64,000 nt of DNA from Pseudoduganella namucuonensis (GTDB lineage: Bacteria; Pseudomonadota; Gammaproteobacteria; Burkholderiales; Burkholderiaceae_D): NCBI RefSeq assembly GCF_900116645.1, contig NZ_FPBO01000017.1, positions 1-64,000 of the forward strand. The letters run 5' to 3'. How positions within the stretch are numbered: position 1 is the first letter of the stretch; the number at the start of each line of letters is the position of its first letter. Below the pieces are notes generated by a model. It worked only from the letters and a program-made list of their open reading frames with translations, did not search any database and was not told the DNA's origin. Both the position numbers and the translations under genes were made by a program. Shown here piece after piece: positions 27,812 through 36,325 of the stretch.

Positions 27812-30800
27812 ATGGGTTCGATGAACGACGCCGGCGGGCTGGCCCCCACACCGGAACAACCGGCCTTGGCCGACCCGGCCTACCGGCTGGATGACAATAT
27901 GCGCCGCGACAGCGGCCGGGTTTTCATCACCGGCACGCAGGCGCTGCTGCGCATGGCGCTGATGCAGAAAACCGTCGACGAGCGCCAGGGCCTGCACACG
28001 GCCGGCTTCATCAGCGGCTACCGCGGCTCGCCGCTGGGCGCGGTGGACCAGGAGGCCTGGCGCATCGCCCCGCTGCTGAAGGAGCGCGGCATCGAGTTCC
28101 TGCCCGCCATCAACGAGGACCTGGGCGCGACCGCCGTGCTGGGCACGCAGCAGGTGGAATCGGACCCGACCCGCAAGGTCGAGGGCGTGTTCGCCATGTG
28201 GTACGGCAAGGGCCCGGGCGTCGACCGTTCCGGCGACGCGCTCAAGCACGGCAATGTGTACGGCTCCTCGCCGCACGGCGGCGTGCTGGTGGTGCTGGGC
28301 GACGACCACGGCTGCGTGTCGTCGTCGATGCCGCACCAGAGCGAGCAGGCGCTGATGGCCTGGTCCATGCCGGTGCTGAATCCCGCCAACATCGAGGAGT
28401 ATTTCGAGTTCGGCCTGTACGGCTGGGCGCTGTCGCGCTTCTCCGGCAACTGGGTGGGCTTCAAGGCCATCTCGGAAACCGTGGAGGGCGGCGCCGTGGT
28501 CGAGCTGCCCGCGCCGCACGACTACCTGGTGCCCACCGATTACCGCTACCCGGAGGGCGGCCTGCACTACCGCTGGCCGGATCTGCCCAGCCTCGCGCTG
28601 GAGCGGCGCCTGGCGGCCAAGCTGAACGCCGTGCAAGCCTTCGCCCGCGTCAATTCCATCGACAAGCTGGTCGTGAAGGCGCCCGCCGCGAAGCTGGGCA
28701 TCATCAGCGCCGGCAAGGCCTACCTGGACTTGCTGGAGGCGCTGCAGCGCATGGGCGTCGGCTTCGACCTGATGGAGCAGCTGGGCATCCGCCTGTACAA
28801 GCCCGGCATGACCTGGCCGCTGGAACGCGGCCGGCTGCTATCCTTCGCCGAGGGCCTGGAGCAGGTGCTGGTGGTGGAGGAGAAGGGGCCCGTCATCGAG
28901 GACCAGCTCAAGGGCATGCTGTACAACCTGCCCGCCACCACCCGGCCCGTCATCCTCGGCAAGACCGACGCCGGCGGCGAACCGCTGCTGTCCGCGCTGG
29001 GCGAGCTGCGCCCGTCGCGCATCGCGCCCGCGCTGATACGCTGGCTGGCGCCGCTGATGCCGCAACTGGGCCTGGAGCGCCAACTGCCGTCGTTCTGCGC
29101 GGCCGAGCCGCTGTCCAACGGCGCGGACGCGGTCAAGCGCACGCCGTACTTCTGCTCCGGCTGCCCGCACAACACCTCCACCAGGCTGCCCGAGGGCAGC
29201 CGCGCGCTGGCCGGCATCGGTTGCCACTTCATGGCGACTTGGATGGAGCGCGACACCTTCAACCTGACGCAAATGGGCGGCGAGGGCGTGACTTGGGTGG
29301 CGGCCTCCCGCTTCGTCGGCGAGCCGCACGTGTTCCAGAACCTGGGCGACGGCACCTATTACCACTCCGGCTACCTGGCCGTGCGCCAGGCCATCGCCGC
29401 CAACACCAATATCACCTACAAGATCCTGTACAACGACGCCGTCGCCATGACGGGCGGCCAGCCGGTGGACGGCGGCCTGAGCGTGCCGCAGATCGCGCAG
29501 CAGGTGACGAGCGAGGGCGCCGCGCGGGTGGTGGTGGTGACGGACGATCCGGCGCGCTACGAGGGCGTGACCTTGCCGGCCGGCGTGCCGGTGCGCGACC
29601 GGAGCGAGCTGGACCTGGTGCAGCGCGAGCTGCGCGAGATCCGGGGCGTGACGGTGCTGATCTACGACCAGACCTGCGCCGCCGAGAAGCGCCGCCGCCG
29701 CAAGCAGAACAAGCCCGGCAAGACCGTGTTTCCCGACCCGGCGCGCCGCATGATGATCAACCCCGCCGTCTGCGAAGGCTGCGGCGATTGCGGCGTGCAG
29801 TCCAACTGCCTGTCCATCCTGCCGCTGGAAACGGAGCTGGGCCGCAAGCGCGCCATCGAGCAATCGTCCTGCAACAAGGACTACTCCTGCGTGGAGGGCT
29901 TCTGCCCCAGCTTCGTGTCCGTGCTGGGCGGGACGCTGAAAAAGCCCGCCGCCGCCAGGGTGTCGCTGGCGCAGCTGGAGGAGATGCTGGCGCCGCACCC
30001 CTTGCCGCCGGCCTATGATTTCGCCAAGCCCCACGAGATGCTGGTGGCCGGCATCGGCGGCACCGGCGTGGTGACGCTGGGCGCGCTGATCACGATGGCG
30101 GCGCACCTGGAGGGCAAGGGCGCCTCCGCGCTGGACTTCATGGGCTTCGCGCAAAAGGGCGGCGCCGTGATGTCGCACGTGCGCGTGGCCGCCTCGCCCG
30201 CGCTGCTGAACCAGGTGCGCATCGACCTGCGACAGGCGGACGCCGTGCTGGCCTGCGACCTGGTGGTGGCCGCCATGCCGGACGCGCTGTCCGTCATGCG
30301 CCGGGGCCACACGCGAGTGGTGGCCAACGACCGCGAGACGCCGACCGCCGAGTTCACCCGCGATCCGGACGCCGGCGTGGACAAGGAAGGCCTGCTGGAG
30401 AAGATACGCCACGCGTCCGGCGATGAGGGAACTTACACGCTGAACCCGGCCGACCTGGCGACCCGCGCGCTGGGCGAGCAGATCACCGCCAACATCGTCA
30501 TGCTGGGCTACGCCTGGCAGCGCGGCCTGGTGCCGGTGGGGCTGGCCGCGATGATGCGCGCGATCGAGCTGAACAACGTCGCCATCGACCTCAACAAGCG
30601 CGCCTTCATGCTGGGCCGCCTGGCCGCCGCCGACGGCGCCGCCATCGACCGCCTGGCGCAGCCGGCGCAGGTGATCCAGTTCGCCGCGCCGAATTCGCTG
30701 CCGGAGATGGTGGCGCTGCGCGCCGGCCTGCTGACGGCCTACCAGGACCAGCGCTACGCGGAGCGCTACCAGGCGCTGGTGCGCCTGGTGGAGGAAAAGG

Positions 30801-31366
30801 AGCGCGCGCTGGAGGGGCCGGACTCGAGACTGGCGCTGAGCAAGGCCGTGGCGCGCAGCCTGTACAAGGCGATGGCGTACAAGGATGAATACGAGGTCGC
30901 GCGCCTGCACGCCGATCCGTCCTTCCGCGAGCAGATCGCCGGCCAGTTCGAAGGGGACTACAAGCTGCAATTCCACATGGCGCCGCCGCTGCTGCCCAAG
31001 CACAAGCCGGGCACGGACATTCCGGCCAAGCGCGCGTTCGGCGCGTGGCTGATGCCGGTGATGGGCGCGCTGGCGAGGTTCAAGGGCCTGCGCGGCACGG
31101 CGCTGGATGTGTTCGGCTACACGGAGGAGCGCCGGCGCGAGCGCGCGTGGCGCGACCAGGTCATGGCGCTGGTGGAGGAACTGGCGGCGGGGCTGAACGC
31201 GGACAACAAGCCGGTGGCGCTGAAGCTGGCGCAGGTGCCGGACAAGGTGCGCGGCTACGGCCACGTGAAACTGGCCGCGATGGACCAGGCGCTGCGCGAA
31301 CTCGAAACGCTGCGCCCGCAAATGAAGGCGCGCCCCGCCACCGTCACGATGATGAGGCGCGCCTGA
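27812..31366 (+). CDS. Fused indolepyruvate ferredoxin oxidoreductase
   Basis: This 1184-aa protein fuses the IorA-like and IorB-like parts of 2-oxoacid:ferredoxin oxidoreductases. It oxidatively decarboxylates aryl pyruvates (or branched 2-oxoacids) with thiamine diphosphate. The order seen is a pyrimidine-binding/core domain (1-400), a TPP-binding domain (about 430-620; GIGCHFMATWMERDTFNLTQ, LYNDAVAMTGGQPVDGG), and a cysteine cluster (CEGCGDCGVQSNC, SCNKDYSCVEGFCPS). The gamma-type catalytic domain (VAGIGGTGVVTLGALI) and a C-terminal extension follow. The start has CGGAGATAAAA before the ATG. The single-chain form is typical of aerobic proteobacteria and is often paired with Lrp, as here. 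Confidence 0.93.
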   Translation: MGSMNDAGGLAPTPEQPALADPAYRLDDNMRRDSGRVFITGTQALLRMALMQKTVDERQGLHTAGFISGYRGSPLGAVDQEAWRIAPLLKERGIEFLPAINEDLGATAVLGTQQVESDPTRKVEGVFAMWYGKGPGVDRSGDALKHGNVYGSSPHGGVLVVLGDDHGCVSSSMPHQSEQALMAWSMPVLNPANIEEYFEFGLYGWALSRFSGNWVGFKAISETVEGGAVVELPAPHDYLVPTDYRYPEGGLHYRWPDLPSLALERRLAAKLNAVQAFARVNSIDKLVVKAPAAKLGIISAGKAYLDLLEALQRMGVGFDLMEQLGIRLYKPGMTWPLERGRLLSFAEGLEQVLVVEEKGPVIEDQLKGMLYNLPATTRPVILGKTDAGGEPLLSALGELRPSRIAPALIRWLAPLMPQLGLERQLPSFCAAEPLSNGADAVKRTPYFCSGCPHNTSTRLPEGSRALAGIGCHFMATWMERDTFNLTQMGGEGVTWVAASRFVGEPHVFQNLGDGTYYHSGYLAVRQAIAANTNITYKILYNDAVAMTGGQPVDGGLSVPQIAQQVTSEGAARVVVVTDDPARYEGVTLPAGVPVRDRSELDLVQRELREIRGVTVLIYDQTCAAEKRRRRKQNKPGKTVFPDPARRMMINPAVCEGCGDCGVQSNCLSILPLETELGRKRAIEQSSCNKDYSCVEGFCPSFVSVLGGTLKKPAAARVSLAQLEEMLAPHPLPPAYDFAKPHEMLVAGIGGTGVVTLGALITMAAHLEGKGASALDFMGFAQKGGAVMSHVRVAASPALLNQVRIDLRQADAVLACDLVVAAMPDALSVMRRGHTRVVANDRETPTAEFTRDPDAGVDKEGLLEKIRHASGDEGTYTLNPADLATRALGEQITANIVMLGYAWQRGLVPVGLAAMMRAIELNNVAIDLNKRAFMLGRLAAADGAAIDRLAQPAQVIQFAAPNSLPEMVALRAGLLTAYQDQRYAERYQALVRLVEEKERALEGPDSRLALSKAVARSLYKAMAYKDEYEVARLHADPSFREQIAGQFEGDYKLQFHMAPPLLPKHKPGTDIPAKRAFGAWLMPVMGALARFKGLRGTALDVFGYTEERRRERAWRDQVMALVEELAAGLNADNKPVALKLAQVPDKVRGYGHVKLAAMDQALRELETLRPQMKARPATVTMMRRA

Positions 31367-31385
31367 GAGTAATCACCGGCCGATC

Positions 31386-31427
31386 CCGCAAGGGCGGAGT
31401 AGCGCCACGCGCTATTCCGCCGGATGC
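31386..31427. repeat. REP-like palindromic element, copy 2
   Basis: CCGCAAGGGCGG...CCGCCGGATGC encloses a palindromic core (GTAGCGC-CAC-GCGCTAT). Read on the minus strand its ends match the element at 22069-22108. It lies between the convergent oxidoreductase and PRC-barrel genes. Confidence 0.65.
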
Positions 31428-31448
31428 GGGCTGGCCAGCGCCCGCGAA

Positions 31449-32024
31449 CTAGTACTTCTTGCCGGTGTAGGTGTCGTCGTCATCCAGCCGCCCGCTCTGG
31501 CTGGACAGGCCGCCGCCCTGGCCCACGTTGCCCTGGCCGCCCTGGTAGCCGCTGCCGCCGCTCTGCATCGTGCTGGTGCCCTGGCCCATCACGCTGCCGG
31601 TCGAGGTGCGGTAGCCGGCGTCCGGCTGGGTGCCGTAGAAGCCGTGGATCTGGGTGCTGAACTCGGCGCTGGCCATGTCCGGCCAGCGGTCCTTGTCGAA
31701 GCCCGGCGCGCTCTCCAGCCTTTCCTTGCTGATGTCCAGGATGAAGCGCTTGTTCACCGTGTCCAGCTCCAGGCTTTGCCATGGCACGGCGAACAGCTTG
31801 TCGCCCATGCCCAGGATGCCGCCGAACGACAGCACCGCGTAGGCGATGCGTCCGCTTTGCATGTCGATCATGATTTCCTTGATGTCTCCCAGGTCCTCAT
31901 CCATGCGGTTGTAGACATCCTCACCCATCAGGGTGTCCGCGCCCATCAGGCGCGGGCCGGGCCCGTCGTCGATGTCACGGTCGCGGTAGATGCCAAAGGT
32001 GTCTCGGTCCAGATAGCTCATCAT
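31449..32024 (-). CDS. PRC-barrel domain protein
   Basis: This 191-aa protein has a PRC-barrel core: MGADTLMGEDVYNRMDEDLGDIKEIMIDMQSGRIAYAVLSFGG, about residues 27-70, then KLFAVPWQSLELD. A low-complexity Gly/Ser/Gln-rich tail (about 140-191, QGTSTMQSGGSGYQGGQGN) follows and ends DDDDTYTGKKY. Such standalone PRC-barrel proteins are common in stress-responsive loci of soil proteobacteria, with unknown function. AAGGAG stands before the double ATG; either Met could start. It shares orientation with the sorbosone-dehydrogenase-like gene upstream, 30 bp away, so they may be co-transcribed. Confidence 0.85.
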   Translation of the reverse strand: MMSYLDRDTFGIYRDRDIDDGPGPRLMGADTLMGEDVYNRMDEDLGDIKEIMIDMQSGRIAYAVLSFGGILGMGDKLFAVPWQSLELDTVNKRFILDISKERLESAPGFDKDRWPDMASAEFSTQIHGFYGTQPDAGYRTSTGSVMGQGTSTMQSGGSGYQGGQGNVGQGGGLSSQSGRLDDDDTYTGKKY

Positions 32025-32054
32025 AGTCTCCTTGAGTAATGTGATGCCGGCGGT

Positions 32055-33353
32055 TCAGCTTCCCTTCGGCGTGACGCGCCAGACGATGTTGGCCACATCG
32101 TCCGCCACCAGCAATGCGCCAGCCTTGTCGATCGCCACGCCCACGGGCCGGCCCTGGGCCTTGCCGTTGGCGTTGAGGAAGCCGCTCAGGATGTCCCGCG
32201 GCGGCCCGGATGGCTGGCCGTTCGCGAACGGCACGAACACCACCTTGTAGCCGCTGTGCGGCTTGCGGTTCCACGAACCGTGCTGGCCGATGAAAGCGCC
32301 GTTCTGATAGCTCGCCGGGAACAGCTTGCCCTCGTAGAACGCCAGTCCCAACGACGCCGTGTGCCCGCCCAGCGCATAGTCGGGCGCGATGGCTTTCGCC
32401 ACCAGGTCCGGCTGTTGCGGCTTGACGCGCGTGTCCACGGTCTGGCCGTAATAGCTGTACGGCCAGCCGTAGAATCCGCCCTCCTTCACCGAGGTCAGAT
32501 AGTCGGGCACCAGGTCGTTGCCCAGTTCGTCGCGTTCGTTGACCACCGTCCACAGCGCCTTCGATTGCGGCTGCCACGCCATGCCGTTCGGATTGCGCAG
32601 GCCGGTCGCGAACAGGCGCGCCTTGTTGGTGGCCAGGTCCAGCTGCCAGATGGCGGCGCGGCCCTCCTCCTTGTCCATGCCGTTCTCACCGATGTTGCTG
32701 TTCGAGCCCACGGTGGCGTACAGGTATTTGCCGTCCGGGCTGGCGATGATGTTCTTGGTCCAGTGGTGGTTCAGCGGCCCGCCGGGCAGGTCCATGACCT
32801 TCACGCCGGGCGCGGTGATCGCGGTCTGTCCCTCCTCGTAGGGGAACTTGAGCACCGCGTCGGTGTTGGCCACGTACAGGCTCTTGCCCACCAGCGCCAC
32901 GCCGAACGGCGAGTGCAGGTTCTGCAGGAAGACGGTGCGTGTCCTGGCCGCGCCGTTGGCGTCGATGTCGCGCAGCAGGGTGATGCGGTTGGCCGGCGGC
33001 GTCACCGCGCCCGCCTTCTTCATCTGCGATTTCATGATCGCGCCCTTGATGCCCTTGCCGTCCTCCGGCTTGGGCGGCGCGTTGGTCTCCACCACCAGCA
33101 CGTCGCTGTTGGGCAGCACGTACACCCAGCGCGGATGGTCCAGCTCGCGCGCGTACGCCTTCACCGTGAAGCCCTCGGCCGCGATCGGCGTCGCGTCGCC
33201 CTGGAAGCGCTCCACCGGCGCCACGTTCACCGTGGGGATCAGCTTCTTCTCCGGTTTCGGCAGCGCCGGGTTGGGGCCGTAGCCGGTGGGATATTGGGCG
33301 GCGGCGCCGTGGGCGATGGCGCACAGCATGGTGCAGGCGAGGATGCGTTTCAT
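32055..33353 (-). CDS. Exported sorbosone dehydrogenase-like (PQQ-type beta-propeller) protein
   Basis: This 432-aa periplasmic protein has a signal peptide (MKRILACTMLCAIAHGAAA) and a six-bladed beta-propeller of the soluble glucose/sorbosone dehydrogenase family. Blade motifs include LDHPRWVYVLPNSDVLVVE, LHSPFGVALVGKSLYVANT, FATGLRNPNGMAW, LWTVVNERDELGNDLVPDYL and GHTASLGLAFY. Family members oxidise sugars with PQQ. No PQQ synthesis genes are in the window, so activity depends on cofactor made elsewhere. GGAGAG precedes the ATG. It is followed by the PRC-barrel gene and preceded by a small unknown gene in the same direction. Confidence 0.88.
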   Translation of the reverse strand: MKRILACTMLCAIAHGAAAQYPTGYGPNPALPKPEKKLIPTVNVAPVERFQGDATPIAAEGFTVKAYARELDHPRWVYVLPNSDVLVVETNAPPKPEDGKGIKGAIMKSQMKKAGAVTPPANRITLLRDIDANGAARTRTVFLQNLHSPFGVALVGKSLYVANTDAVLKFPYEEGQTAITAPGVKVMDLPGGPLNHHWTKNIIASPDGKYLYATVGSNSNIGENGMDKEEGRAAIWQLDLATNKARLFATGLRNPNGMAWQPQSKALWTVVNERDELGNDLVPDYLTSVKEGGFYGWPYSYYGQTVDTRVKPQQPDLVAKAIAPDYALGGHTASLGLAFYEGKLFPASYQNGAFIGQHGSWNRKPHSGYKVVFVPFANGQPSGPPRDILSGFLNANGKAQGRPVGVAIDKAGALLVADDVANIVWRVTPKGS

Positions 33354-33382
33354 GCGGGGCTCTCCGTGGGTGGGTCCTTCGG

Positions 33383-33640
33383 TCAGTCGCGTTTGCTTCC
33401 CGGTTGCGGCTTGGCCTGCGCGGGCGGGCGCGGCTGCACTTTCTCCACGCCGCGCACGCCGTGCAGGTCGGTGTCCACCAGGCCCTGCTCGATGTCGCTG
33501 GCGGCCTGCTGTATCACGCTGCGCTCCTTGGGCGGATGGCCCTCGGGCGACTCGTCGCGCTCGTGCGGCAGGCGCTTGCCGCCGTCGCTGCGCGCCGGCT
33601 GGTCCGTGTTGATCTTGCGGTCTTTGGCTTCGGTAACCAT
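33383..33640 (-). CDS. Small charged hypothetical protein
   Basis: This 85-aa protein is rich in Lys, Arg, Asp, Glu and Pro with no hydrophobic segment and probably disordered at both ends (MVTEAKDRKINTDQPARSDG; QPRPPAQAKPQPGSKRD). A short helical centre (SVIQQAASDIEQGLVDTDLHG) may be the folded part. The start at 33640 is supported by GAGAGG before the ATG; a longer frame upstream overlaps the divergent gene. I do not recognise a family. It lies 29 bp before the sorbosone-dehydrogenase-like gene and probably shares its transcript with the PRC-barrel gene, a group suggestive of stress response. Confidence 0.65.
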   Translation of the reverse strand: MVTEAKDRKINTDQPARSDGGKRLPHERDESPEGHPPKERSVIQQAASDIEQGLVDTDLHGVRGVEKVQPRPPAQAKPQPGSKRD

Positions 33641-33806
33641 GGTTGCCTCTCTAGTCTGCTCGCGGCCATCATAGTCCGCGCCCGTGAACGGAGTCGCGCA
33701 ATTGAATGGGTTTGAAAAGGTGGAATATGGGCATGAAATTGGACATGAACTCGGGTAACATTCCATGCTTGCGAATGCAGTTTTTCCCGAGAAAGAGTCC
33801 CGCCGT

Positions 33807-34730
33807 ATGAAGCCAGAATCCGCCGAGCTGCACGCCGTGCCCGCCATCTGCCCCAACTGCGACGCCACCGTCAGCGGCAACTATTGCCACAACTGCGGAC
33901 AGGAAACGCACGCGCACGCGCCCAGCTTCGCCGAATTCGCGCACGAGTTCATCGGCCACTACGTGGCGCTGGAGGGGCGGCTGTGGGGCACGGTCTCGCG
34001 GCTGCTGTTCCGCCCGGGCCTGCTCACCATCGAGTACATGCGCGGCCGCCGCAAACGCTATGTGGAGCCGCTGCGCCTCTACCTGTCGCTGAGCATCCTG
34101 TTCTTCGCGCTGCTCAACTTCAGCGGCGCCGAGCCCGTCAAGCTCGGCCAGCCGGACGCTAATCCGGTCGCCGCGCAAGCGGTGCGCAACGCGGAGAGGG
34201 AGGCCGCCGACATCCGCGGCGAGATCATCAGCCAGGGCAGGACCGTCAACGAGCGGGGCGAGGTCGAGGAGCTGGGCGACCGCATCCGCCAGAAGGCGCC
34301 GTTCCTGACCAGGCAATGGGAGTACTTCGAGGCGCAGCCCGACCACAAGAAGAGCGAGATGCTGCGTTACGGCTTCTTCAAGTACGGGCCCTACGCGATG
34401 TTCGCGCTGATGCCGCTGTTCGCGCTATACCTGAAGCTGCTGTACATCGGTTCGGGCCGGCGCTATGGTGAGCACCTGCTGTTCGCGCTGCACACCAGCG
34501 CGTTCGCCTTCGTGATGTTCACCGGCATCCTGTTCAGCCCGCACGGATTGCTGACCTTCGCGCTGGTGTGCTGGCTGATCGGCTATCTGCCGTGGGCCAT
34601 GCGCCGCGTGTACAACAGCGGCAAGCTGACCACCTTCCTGCGCTGGAGCGTGCTGATGCTGGCGCACGGCATTTCGCTGGCGGTCGCCATCGGCCTGGCC
34701 ATGGGGGCCGGCGCGACTTCGGGGCACTGA
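33807..34730 (+). CDS. DUF3667-like membrane protein with zinc ribbon
   Basis: This 307-aa protein has an N-terminal zinc ribbon (CPNCDATVSGNYCHNCGQE, four Cys) followed by a DUF3667-type region: FAHEFIGHYVALEGRLWGTV, then LFRPGLLTIEYMRGRRKRYV and PLRLYLSLSILFFALLNF. The C-terminal half has about four hydrophobic segments (YAMFALMPLFALYLKLLYI; LFALHTSAFAFVMFTGIL). The family's function is unknown. The start at 33807 (MKPESAELHA) is chosen over 33765 because GAGAAAGAG precedes it and homologous proteins begin close to the zinc ribbon. Its stop codon lies inside the first unit of a 12-bp tandem repeat. Confidence 0.82.
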   Translation: MKPESAELHAVPAICPNCDATVSGNYCHNCGQETHAHAPSFAEFAHEFIGHYVALEGRLWGTVSRLLFRPGLLTIEYMRGRRKRYVEPLRLYLSLSILFFALLNFSGAEPVKLGQPDANPVAAQAVRNAEREAADIRGEIISQGRTVNERGEVEELGDRIRQKAPFLTRQWEYFEAQPDHKKSEMLRYGFFKYGPYAMFALMPLFALYLKLLYIGSGRRYGEHLLFALHTSAFAFVMFTGILFSPHGLLTFALVCWLIGYLPWAMRRVYNSGKLTTFLRWSVLMLAHGISLAVAIGLAMGAGATSGH

Positions 34731-34800
34731 GCGGGCCACTGAGCGGGCTACCGAGCGGGCTACCGAGCGGGCTACCGAGCGGGCTACCGAGCGGGGCGCC
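34729..34800. repeat. Tandem 12-bp minisatellite, about six units
   Basis: Four identical units GAGCGGGCTACC (34741-34788) are flanked by a variant first unit GAGCGGGCCACT (34729-34740), which overlaps the stop codon of the DUF3667-like gene, and a variant last unit GAGCGGGGCGCC (34789-34800). The repeat fills the gap between two convergent genes. Copy number is likely to vary between strains. Confidence 0.9.
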
Positions 34801-34818
34801 GGGCCGTGCCGCGGACGC

Positions 34819-35199
34819 TCAGTCCGGCGTCTTGATCGGCTGCCACAGCTCGACCTTGTTGCCGTCCGGGTCCATGAACCAGCCGAAGCGGCCGTAGTCG
34901 AAGGACTGCGGATCGCCCACCAGTTCGCCGCCGCCGGCCGCCACCTGGGCCAGCGCGCCGTCCAGGTCGTCGACCACCAGGTTGAACATGAAGTCGCGCT
35001 TGGACGGCGCGAAATAGCCGGTGGTGTCCTTGAACGGGCTGAACACCGTGCAGCCGCCCTCGGGCATGGCGCCGGGCAGGAAGGTGGCGTAGTCGGTGGA
35101 CTCGCCGGGGAAGCCGAGATGGGTCTGGTACCACTCCATCAGCCTTTGCGGATTGCGCGATTTGAAGAAAACGCCGCCCACGCCCAATGCTTTCGCCAT
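34819..35199 (-). CDS. VOC-family (glyoxalase-fold) protein
   Basis: This 126-aa protein of the vicinal oxygen chelate superfamily has one paired beta-alpha-beta-beta-beta fold: GVFFKSRNPQRLMEWYQTHLG at the N-terminus and WFMDPDGNKVELWQP at the C-terminus, the usual family end. The second metal-ligand Glu (VELWQ) is present, while the N-terminal ligand His of GloA is not, so it is not a glyoxalase I and the substrate is unknown. AAGGAG precedes the ATG. It is divergent from nadK-recN, and its 5' region is shared with the LexA-controlled promoter, so SOS effects on it are possible. Confidence 0.85.
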   Translation of the reverse strand: MAKALGVGGVFFKSRNPQRLMEWYQTHLGFPGESTDYATFLPGAMPEGGCTVFSPFKDTTGYFAPSKRDFMFNLVVDDLDGALAQVAAGGGELVGDPQSFDYGRFGWFMDPDGNKVELWQPIKTPD

Positions 35200-35233
35200 C
35201 TTGTTCTCCTTTTGCTGGTTCGCTCACATGCGC

Positions 35234-35278
35234 TTGCAGTCTGCGGCCGCCCGAATTATACTGTTTGCACATACAGTA
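35234..35278 (+). promoter_or_regulatory. SOS promoter: sigma70 elements overlapped by a LexA box (nadK-recN)
   Basis: TTGCAG (35234-35239) and TATACT (35257-35262) are separated by 17 bp, a good sigma70 promoter. A LexA-type SOS box overlaps its -10: TACTGT-N8-ACAGTA (35259-35278), with CTGT-N8-ACAG fully conserved. LexA bound here would block the promoter that reads rightward into nadK and recN. recN is a classical SOS gene, which supports the call. Confidence 0.85.
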
Positions 35279-35387
35279 TTCATATGCGTCCCGGCATCCG
35301 GTGGGCGCGTAGCCACGCATGGCAGAAGGTTGCATTATGGGTTACTCTGCCGAGTGTTGCTACCCCAAAACCGAGACCGAGATTTCC

Positions 35388-36302
35388 ATGCCTGTTTCCA
35401 TGCCAGCCACGCACGCCTTGTATCCGACCATCGCCCTCGTGGTCCGCCCCAACACGGCGAACATAGAAGAGTCCGTCGGCAGCCTGATGGCCTTCCTGCG
35501 CGGCGCCGGCCACACCGTTGTTTTCGAGGCGGAGACGGCGGCGCACCTGGGCATGGCGGGCGTGCGCGCGCTGACGGCGGCCGAGATCGGCGAGCAGGCC
35601 GACGCGGCCATCGTGATGGGCGGCGACGGCACCATGCTGGGCCTGGCGCGGCAGATGGCGCCGTACGACGTGCCGCTGATCGGCATCAACCAGGGCCGGC
35701 TCGGCTTCATGACCGACATCCCGCTGGAGGGCATGTTGCCGGTGCTGGCGCAAATGCTGGCCGGCAGCAGCAAGGCCGAGCGCCGCGCGCTGCTGGAAGG
35801 CAGCGTGGTGCGCGACGGCAAGACCATCCATGTCGGCATGGCCGTCAACGACGTGGTGGTGGCGCGCGGCGCCGGTTCCGGCATGGCCGAGCTGCGCGTC
35901 GACGTCGACGACCACTTCATGTACAACCAGCGTTCGGACGGCCTGATCATCTCGACGCCCACCGGCTCCACCGCGTACGCGCTGTCGGCCGGCGGCCCGC
36001 TGCTGCATCCGACGCTGGGCGGCATCGTGCTGGTGCCGATCGCGCCGCACGCGCTGTCGAACCGCCCCATCGTTCTGCCGGACTCCAGCGAGATCGTCAT
36101 CGAGATCAAGCGCGGCCGCGACATCACCGTCAATTTCGACATGCAGACCTTCGCCAGCCTGCAGGCGCAGGACCGCATCCACATCAAGCGCTCGCCGCAC
36201 ACGGTGACGTTCCTGCATCCCGAAGGGTGGAGCTACTACAACACCCTGCGCGAAAAGCTGCACTGGAACGAATACCCGTCCGGCGAGGGCAAACTGGCCT
36301 GA
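35388..36302 (+). CDS. nadK: NAD kinase
   Basis: This ATP-dependent NAD kinase makes NADP and, from the chosen start, is 304 aa. Motifs are the kinase signature VMGGDGTMLGLAR, INQGRLGFMTDIP, the NAD site STPTGSTAYALSAGGPL and the C-terminal KRSPHTVTFLHPEGWSYY. The true start is uncertain: ATG at 35388 (MPVSMPATHAL) gives a length typical of bacterial NadK, while the frame opens at 35319. It is the first gene behind a LexA-boxed promoter and 23 bp before recN. In many betaproteobacteria hrcA lies upstream of this pair; here a VOC gene does. Confidence 0.93.
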   Translation: MPVSMPATHALYPTIALVVRPNTANIEESVGSLMAFLRGAGHTVVFEAETAAHLGMAGVRALTAAEIGEQADAAIVMGGDGTMLGLARQMAPYDVPLIGINQGRLGFMTDIPLEGMLPVLAQMLAGSSKAERRALLEGSVVRDGKTIHVGMAVNDVVVARGAGSGMAELRVDVDDHFMYNQRSDGLIISTPTGSTAYALSAGGPLLHPTLGGIVLVPIAPHALSNRPIVLPDSSEIVIEIKRGRDITVNFDMQTFASLQAQDRIHIKRSPHTVTFLHPEGWSYYNTLREKLHWNEYPSGEGKLA

Positions 36303-36325
36303 CTCTTCAACCCACCCTAGCCCCT

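Noticed and set aside
34729..34800. A possible CRISPR array
   Set aside because: The 12-bp units are directly adjacent without spacers, so this is a simple tandem repeat.
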